DNA from: Brassica napus
Lineage: Eukaryota; Streptophyta; Magnoliopsida; Brassicales; Brassicaceae
Direction: 5' to 3'
NCBI RefSeq assembly: GCF_020379485.1
Contig: NW_026016774.1
Span: forward strand, 25,456-89,455
Length of the DNA: 64,000 bases
Shown in pieces: positions 56,701 through 64,000 of this stretch. Position numbers and translations under genes: made by a program. Each line of letters opens with the position of its first letter. Positions within the stretch are counted from its first letter, which is position 1. The notes below the pieces were generated by a model. It saw only the letters and a program-made list of their open reading frames with translations, made no database searches and had not been told where the DNA came from.

Positions 56701-59700
56701 CAGCTTCTTCGTCGTTCCAATCAAACCAGGATGAATCACTTTGTGAAAAGCTTGATTTGGATACATAAAGTGGTGGAGAATCACCAGGAAGTTGAATAAA
56801 TCTCATAGGAGTTGGCATGAAGAAGTTATCCCACTTTCAAATCAGGTGATTCCAGTTTCCCAGTTTGGGAATAGCACAGCTTCTTCGTCGTTCCAATCAA
56901 ACCAGGATGAATCACTTTGTGAAGAAGCTTGATTTGGATACATAAAGTGGTGGAGAATCACCAGGAAGTTGAATAAATCTCATAGGAGTTGGGATGAAGA
57001 AGTTATCCCACTTTCAAATCAGGTGATTCCAGTTTCCCAGTTTGGGAATAGCACAGCTTCTTCGTCGTTCCAATCAAACCAGGATGAATCACTTTGTAAG
57101 AAGCTTGATTTGGATACATAAAGTGGTGGAGAATCACCAGGAAGTTGAATAAATCTCATAGGAGTTGGCATGAAGAAGTTATCCCACTTTCAAATCAGGT
57201 GATTCCAGTTTCCCAGTTTGGGAATAGCACAGCTTCTTCGTCGTTCCAATCAAACCAGGATGAATCACTTTGTGAAAAGCTTGATTTGGATACATAAAGT
57301 GGTGGAGAATCACCAGGAAGTTGAATAAATCTCATAGGAGTTGGGATGAAGAAGTTATCCCACTTTCAAATCAGGTGATTCCAGTTTCCCAGTTTGGGAA
57401 TAGCACAGCTTCTTCGTCGTTCCAATCAAACCAGGATGAATCACTTTGTAAGAAGCTTGATTTGGATACATAAAGTGGTGGAGAATCACCAGGAAGTTGA
57501 ATAAATCTCATAGGAGTTGGCATGAAGAAGTTATCCCACTTTCAAATCAGGTGATTCCAGTTTCCCAGTTTGGGAATAGCACAGCTTCTTCGTCGTTCCA
57601 ATCAAACCAGGATGAATCACTTTGTGAAAGCTTGATTTGGATACATAAAGTGGTGGAGAATCACCAGGAAGTTGAATAAATCTCATAGGAGTTGGCATGA
57701 AGAAGTTATCCCACTTTCAAATCAGGTGATTCCAGTTTCCCAGTTTGGGAATAGCACAGCTTCTTCGTCGTTCCAATCAAACCAGGATGAATCACTTTGT
57801 AAGAAGCTTGATTTGGATACAAAAGTGGTGGAGAATCACCAGGAAGTTGAATAAATCTCATAGGAGTTGGGATGAAGAAGTTATCCCACTTTCAAATCAG
57901 GTGATTCCAGTTTCCCAGTTTGGGAATAGCACAGCTTCTTCGTCGTTCCAATCAAACCAGGATGAATCACTTTGTAAAAGCTTGATTTGGATACATAAAG
58001 TGGTGGAGAATCACCAGGAAGTTGAATAAATCTCATAGGAGTTGGCATGAAGAAGTTATCCCACTTTCAAATCAGGTGATTCCAGTTTCCAGTTTGGGAA
58101 TAGCACAGCTTCTTCGTCGTTCCAATCAAACCAGGATGAATCACTTTGTGAAAGCTTGATTTGGATACATAAAGTGGTGGAGAATCACCAGGAAGTTGAA
58201 TAAATCTCATAGGAGTTGGCATGAAGAAGTTATCCCACTTTCAAATCAGGTGATTCCAGTTTCCCAGTTTGGGAATAGCACAGCTTCTTCGTCGTTCCAA
58301 TCAAACCAGGATGAATCACTTTGTAAGAAGCTTGATTTGGATACATAAAGTGGTGGAGAATCACCAGGAAGTTGAATAAATCTCATAGGAGTTGGCATGA
58401 AGAAGTTATCCCACTTTCAAATCAGGTGATTCCAGTTTCCAGTTTGGGAATAGCACAGCTTCTTCGTCGTTCCAATCAAACCAGGATGAATCACTTTGTG
58501 AAAGCTTGATTTGGATACATAAAGTGGTGGAGAATCACCAGGAAGTTGAATAAATCTCATAGGAGTTGGGATGAAGAAGTTATCCCACTTTCAAATCAGG
58601 TGATTCCAGTTTCCCAGTTTGGGAATAGCACAGCTTCTTCGTCGTTCCAATCAAACCAGGATGAATCACTTTGTAAGAAGCTTGATTTGGATACATAAAG
58701 TGGTGGAGAATCACCAGGAAGTTGAATAAATCTCATAGGAGTTGGCATGAAGAAGTTATCCCACTTTCAAATCAGGTGATTCCAGTTTCCCAGTTTGGGA
58801 ATAGCACAGCTTCTTCGTCGTTCCAATCAAACCAGGATGAATCACTTTGTGAGAAGCTTGATTTGGATACATAAAGTGGTGGAGAATCACCAGGAAGTTG
58901 AATAAATCTCATAGGAGTTGGGATGAAGAAGTTATCCCACTTTCAAATCAGGTGATTCCAGTTTCCCAGTTTGGGAATAGCACAGCTTCTTCGTCGTTCC
59001 AATCAAACCAGGATGAATCACTTTGTGAAAAGCTTGATTTGGATACATAAAGTGGTGGAGAATCACCAGGAAGTTGAATAAATCTCATAGGAGTTGGCAT
59101 GAAGAAGTTATCCCACTTTCAAATCAGGTGATTCCAGTTTCCCAGTTTGGGAATAGCACAGCTTCTTCGTCGTTCCAATCAAACCAGGATGAATCACTTT
59201 GTAAGAAGCTTGATTTGGATACATAAAGTGGTGGAGAATCACCAGGAAGTTGAATAAATCTCATAGGAGTTGGCATGAAGAAGTTATCCCACTTTCAAAT
59301 CAGGTGATTCCAGTTTCCCAGTTTGGGAATAGCACAGCTTCTTCGTCGTTCCAATCAAACCAGGATGAATCACTTTGTAAGAAGCTTGATTTGGATACAT
59401 AAAGTGGTGGAGAATCACCAGGAAGTTGAATAAATCTCATAGGAGTTGGCATGAAGAAGTTATCCCACTTTCAAATCAGGTGATTCCAGTTTCCCAGTTT
59501 GGGAATAGCACAGCTTCTTCGTCGTTCCAATCAAACCAGGATGAATCACTTTGTAAGAAGCTTGATTTGGATACATAAAGTGGTGGAGAATCACCAGGAA
59601 GTTGAATAAATCTCATAGGAGTTGGCATGAAGAAGTTATCCCACTTTCAAATCAGGTGATTCCAGTTTCCCAGTTTGGGAATAGCACAGCTTCTTCGTCG

Positions 59701-62700
59701 TTCCAATCAAACCAGGATGAATCACTTTGTGAGAAGCTTGATTTGGATACATAAAGTGGTGGAGAATCACCAGGAAGTTGAATAAATCTCATAGGAGTTG
59801 GCATGAAGAAGTTATCCCACTTTCAAATCAGGTGATTCCAGTTTCCCAGTTTGGGAATAGCACAGCTTCTTCGTCGTTCCAATCAAACCAGGATGAATCA
59901 CTGTGAAAAGCTTGATTTGGATACATAAAGTGGTGGAGAATCACCAGGAAGTTGAATAAATCTCATAGGAGTTGGCATGAAGAAGTTATCCCACTTTCAA
60001 ATCAGGTGATTCCAGTTTCCCAGTTTGGGAATAGCACAGCTTCTTCGTCGTTCCAATCAAACCAGGATGAATCACTTTGTAAGAAGCTTGATTTGGATAC
60101 ATAAAGTGGTGGAGAATCACCAGGAAGTTGAATAAATCTCATAGGAGTTGGCATGAAGAAGTTATCCCACTTTCAAATCAGGTGATTCCAGTTTCCAGTT
60201 TGGGAATAGCACAGCTTCTTCGTCGTTCCAATCAAACCAGGATGAATCACTTTGTGAAGAAGCTTGATTTGGATACATAAAGTGGTGGAGAATCACCAGG
60301 AAGTTGAATAAATCTCATAGGAGTTGGCATGAAGAAGTTATCCCACTTTCAAATCAGGTGATTCCAGTTTCCCAGTTTGGGAATAGCACAGCTTCTTCGT
60401 CGTTCCAATCAAACCAGGATGAATCACTTTGTAAGAAGCTTGATTTGGATACATAAAGTGGTGGAGAATCACCAGGAAGTTGAATAAATCTCATAGGAGT
60501 TGGGATGAAGAAGTTATCCCACTTTCAAATCAGGTGATTCCAGTTTCCCAGTTTGGGAATAGCACAGCTTCTTCGTCGTTCCAATCAAACCAGGATGAAT
60601 CACTTTGTGAGAAGCTTGATTTGGATACATAAAGTGGTGGAGAATCACCAGGAAGTTGAATAAATCTCATAGGAGTTGGAAGAAGAAGTTATCCCACTTT
60701 CAAATCAGGTGATTCCAGTTTCCCAGTTTGGGAATAGCACAGCTTCTTCGTCGTTCCAATCAAACCAGGATGAATCACTTTGTGAAAAGCTTGATTTGGA
60801 TACATAAAGTGGTGGAGAATCACCAGGAAGTTAAAATCTCATAGGAGTTGGCATGAAGAAGTTATCCCACTTTCAAATCAGGTGATTCCAGTTTCCAGTT
60901 TGGGAATAGCACAGCTTCTTCGTCGTTCCAATCAAACCAGGATGAATCACTTTGTAAAAGCTTGATTTGGATACATAAAGTGGTGGAGAATCACAGGAAG
61001 TTGAATAAATCTCATAGGAGTTGGGGGATGAAGAAGTTATCCCACTTTCAAATCAGGTGATTCCAGTTCCCAGTTTGGGAATAGCACAGCTTCTTCGTCG
61101 TTCCAATCAAACCAGGATGAATCACTTTGTAAGAAGCTTGATTTGGATACATAAAGTGGTGGAGAATCACCAGGAAGTTGAATAAATCTCATAGGAGTTG
61201 GCATGAAGAAGTTATCCCACTTTCAAATCAGGTGATTCCAGTTTCCAGTTTGGGAATAGCACAGCTTCTTCGTCGTTCCAATCAAACCAGGATGAATCAC
61301 TTGTGAAGAAGCTTGATTTGGATACATAAAGTGGTGGAGAATCACCAGGAAGTTGAATAAATCTCATAGGAGTTGGATGAAGAAGTTATCCCACTTTCAA
61401 ATCAGGTGATTCCAGTTTCCCAGTTTGGGAATAGCACAGCTTCTTCGTCGTTCCAATCAAACCAGGATGAATCTTTTGTAAGAAGCTTGATTTGGATACA
61501 TAAAGTGGTGGAGAATCACCAGGAAGTGAATAAATCTCATAGGAGTTGGCATGAAGAAGTTATCCCACTTTCAAATCAGGTGATTCCAGTTTTCCAGTTT
61601 GGAATAGCACAGCTTCTTCGTCGTTCCAATCAAACCAGGATGAATCACTTTGTGAAAAGCTTGATTTGGATACAAAAGTGGTGGAGAATCACCAGGAAGT
61701 TTAATAAATCCATAGGAGTGGGATGAAGAAGTTATCCCACTTTCAAATCAGGTGATTCCAGTTTCCCAGTTTGGGAATAGCACAGCTTCTTCGTCGTTCC
61801 AATCAAACCAGGATGAATCACTTTGTAAAAAGCTTGATTTGGATACATAAAGTGGTGGAGAATCACCAGGAAGTTGAATAAATCTCATAGGAGTTGGCAA
61901 GAAGTTATCACTTTCACTTTCAAATCAGGTGATTCCAGTGATTCCAGTTTCCCAGTTTGGGAATAGCACAGCTTCTTCGTCGTTCCAATCAAACCAGGAT
62001 GAATCACTTTGGAGAAGCTTGATTTGGATACATAAAGTGGTGGAGAATCACCAGGAAGTTGAATAAATCTCATAGGAGTTGGCATGAAGAAGTTATCCCA
62101 CTTTCAAATCAGGTGATTCCAGTTTCCCAGTTGGGAATAGCACAGCTTCTTCGTCGTTCCAATCAAACCAGGATGAATCACTTTGTGAGAAGCTTGATTT
62201 GGATACATAAAGTGGTGGAGAATCACCAGGAAGTTGAATAAAAATCTATAGGAGTTGGCATGAAGAAGTTATCCCACTTTCAAATCAGGTGATTCCAGTT
62301 TCCCAGTTTGGGAATAGCACAGCTTCTTCGTCGTTCCAATCAAACCAGGATGAATCACTTTGTGAAAAGCTTGATTTGGATACATAAAGTGGTGGAGAAT
62401 CACCAGGAAGTTGAATAAAACTCATAGGAGTTGGGATGAAGAAGTTATCCCACTTTCAAATCAGGTGATTCCAGTTTCCCAATTTGGGAATAGGACAACT
62501 TCTTCGTCGTTCCAATCAAACCGATGAATCACTTTGTAAGAAGCTTGATTTGGATACATAAGTGGTGGTGGAGAATCACCAGGAAGTTGAATAAATCTCA
62601 TAGGAGTTGGCATGAAGAAGTTATCCCACTTTCAAATCAGGTGATTCCAGTTTCCCAGTTTGGGAATAGCACAGCTTCTTCATCGTTCCAATCAAACCAG

Positions 62701-64000
62701 GATGAATCACTTTGTGAGAAGCTTGATTTGGATACATAAAGTGGTGGAGAATCACCAGGAAGTTGAATAAATCTCATAGGAGTTGGGATGAAGAAGTTAT
62801 CCCACTTTCAAATCAGGTGATTCCAGTTTCCCAGTTTGGGAATAGCACAGCTTTTCGTCGTTCCAATCAAACCAGGATGAATCACTTGTAAGAAGCTTGA
62901 TTTGGATACATAAAGTGGTGGAGAATCACCAGGAAGTTGAATAAATCTCATAGGAGTTGGCAAGAAGAAGTTATCCCACTTTCAAATCAGGTGATTCCAG
63001 TTTCCCAGTTTGGGAATAGCACAGCTTCTTCATCGTTCCAATCAAACCAGGATGAATCACTTTGTGAAAAGCTTGATTTGGATACAAAAAGTGGTGGAGA
63101 ATCACCAGGAAGTTGAAAAAATCTCATAGGAGTTGGCAAGAAGAAGTTATCCCACTTTCAAATCAGGTGATTCCAGTTTCCCAGTTTGGGAATAGCACAG
63201 CTTCTTCGTCGTTCCAATCAAACCAGGATGAATCACTTTGTAAGAAGCTTGATTTGGATACATAAAGTGGTGGAGAATCCCAGGAAGTTGAATAAATCTC
63301 ATAGGAGTTGGCATGAAGAAGTTATCCCACTTTCAAATCAGGTGATTCCAGTTTCCCAGTTTGGGAATAGCACAGCTTCTTCGTCGTTCCAATCAAACCA
63401 GGATGAATCACTTTGTGAAAAGCTTGATTTGGATAAAAGTGGTGGAGAATCACCAGGAAGTTGAATAAACTCATAGGAGTTGGCATGAAGAAGTTATCCC
63501 ACTTTCAAATCAGGTGATTCCAGTTTCCCAGTTTGGGAATAGCACAGCTTGTTCGTCGTTCCAATCAAACCAGGATGAATCACTTTGTAAGAAGCTTGAT
63601 TTGGATAAATAAGTGGTGGAGAATCACCAGGAAGTTGAATAAATCTCATAGGAGTTGGGGATGAAGAAGTATCCCACTTTCAAATCAGGTGATTCCAGTT
63701 TCCCAGTTTGGGAATAGCACAGCTTCTTCGTCGTTCCAATCAAAACCAGGATGAATCACTTTGTGAGAAGCTTGATTTGGATACATAAGTGGTGGGAGAT
63801 ATCACAGGAAGTTGAATAAATCTCATAGGAGTTGGCAAGAAGAAGAAGTTATCCACTTTCAAATCAGGTGATTCCAGTTTCCCAGTTGGGAAGAATAGCC
63901 AAGCTTCTTCATCGTTCCAATCAACCAGGATGAATCACTTGTGAAAAAGCTTGATTTGGATACATAAAGTGGTGGAGAATCACCAGGGAAGTTTAATAAA
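50754..64000 (+). repeat. CentBr-like centromeric satellite, array 3 (~75 monomers), decayed at its right end
   Basis: The same monomer and orientation as arrays 1 and 2. The GAATCACTTTG form dominates. GTAAG, GTGAG and GTGAAAAG types before AAGCTT are interspersed, and GTTGGGATG replaces GTTGGCATG in several monomers from about 51355 on. From about 60600 small indels become frequent (for example GTTAAAATC near 60830, GTTGGGGGATG near 61020, a duplicated CTTTCACTTT and GTGATTCCA near 61910-61940, GGATAAAAG near 63434, GAGATATCACAGG near 63796). The array runs off the window. Confidence 0.93.
60600..64000 (+). repeat. Decayed CentBr monomers at the array 3 right end
   Basis: Nearly every monomer here carries at least one private indel or substitution, against long runs of near-identical monomers to the left. 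Both 1-4 nt deletions and short tandem micro-duplications occur. This looks like an array edge escaping homogenisation, though lower assembly quality could give the same picture. Confidence 0.7.

Noticed and set aside
1..64000. Ty3/gypsy centromeric retrotransposon (CRB/CRM) with chromodomain integrase
   Set aside because: All integrase and RT order seen is copia type (integrase before RT); no chromodomain or gypsy motif was found.

Overview
The window is plant centromeric DNA. About 29 kb is a tandem satellite with a 176-bp period, one HindIII site (AAGCTT) per monomer and all monomers in the same orientation. I recognise it as the CentBr (CentBr1-like) centromere satellite of Brassica and close relatives; the species cannot be told from this window. 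No host gene, tRNA, rRNA or bacterial-type system was found. Everything that is not satellite is Ty1/copia LTR retrotransposon, probably of the Ale-type lineage reported to invade Brassica centromeres (lineage assigned from memory, not by phylogeny).

Layout: satellite array 1 (1-6863); a five-element nest (6864-35561); satellite array 2 (35562-44657); one solitary element, E6 (44658-50753); satellite array 3 (50754-64000), whose last 3.4 kb is visibly decayed. The nest resolves exactly by target-site duplications. E1 (+) sits in satellite (TSD TAAAT). E2 (-) sits in E1 (CTCAC). E3 (-) sits in E2 (CTTGG). E4 (+) sits in E3 (TCCTG). E5 (-) sits in E1 (GAGGG). E6 (+) sits in satellite (TCACT). 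All six are complete elements with two LTRs of equal or nearly equal length, a tRNA-iMet primer binding site, a GAGGGGGAG polypurine tract and a single-frame gag-protease-integrase-RT-RNase H gene, intact or broken.

The six copies form two subfamilies. Subfamily A (E2, E4, E6) has 568-608 bp LTRs with a dense GTAC-motif cluster, a Gag with a CCHC zinc knuckle, and a polyprotein ending LGKR. Subfamily B (E1, E3, E5) has 482-487 bp LTRs with a TTACTGTGGT inverted repeat. Its Gag is shorter, has lost the zinc knuckle and shares a conserved C-terminal block (GECSYSAYM...), and its polyprotein ends LTPRS. E4 and E6 have uninterrupted genes and LTR pairs differing at 2 positions, so they are the likely autonomous copies. 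E5 has indistinguishable LTRs but one frameshift. E1, E2 and E3 are broken by lesions and by the nested insertions.

Most worth following up: the zinc-knuckle-less subfamily; a 41-nt hairpin with base-pair covariation between the pol stop codon and the polypurine tract in all six copies; the non-canonical TG...TA (and TA...TA) LTR ends; the GTAC cluster in subfamily A U3; and the domain structure and edge decay of the satellite arrays.
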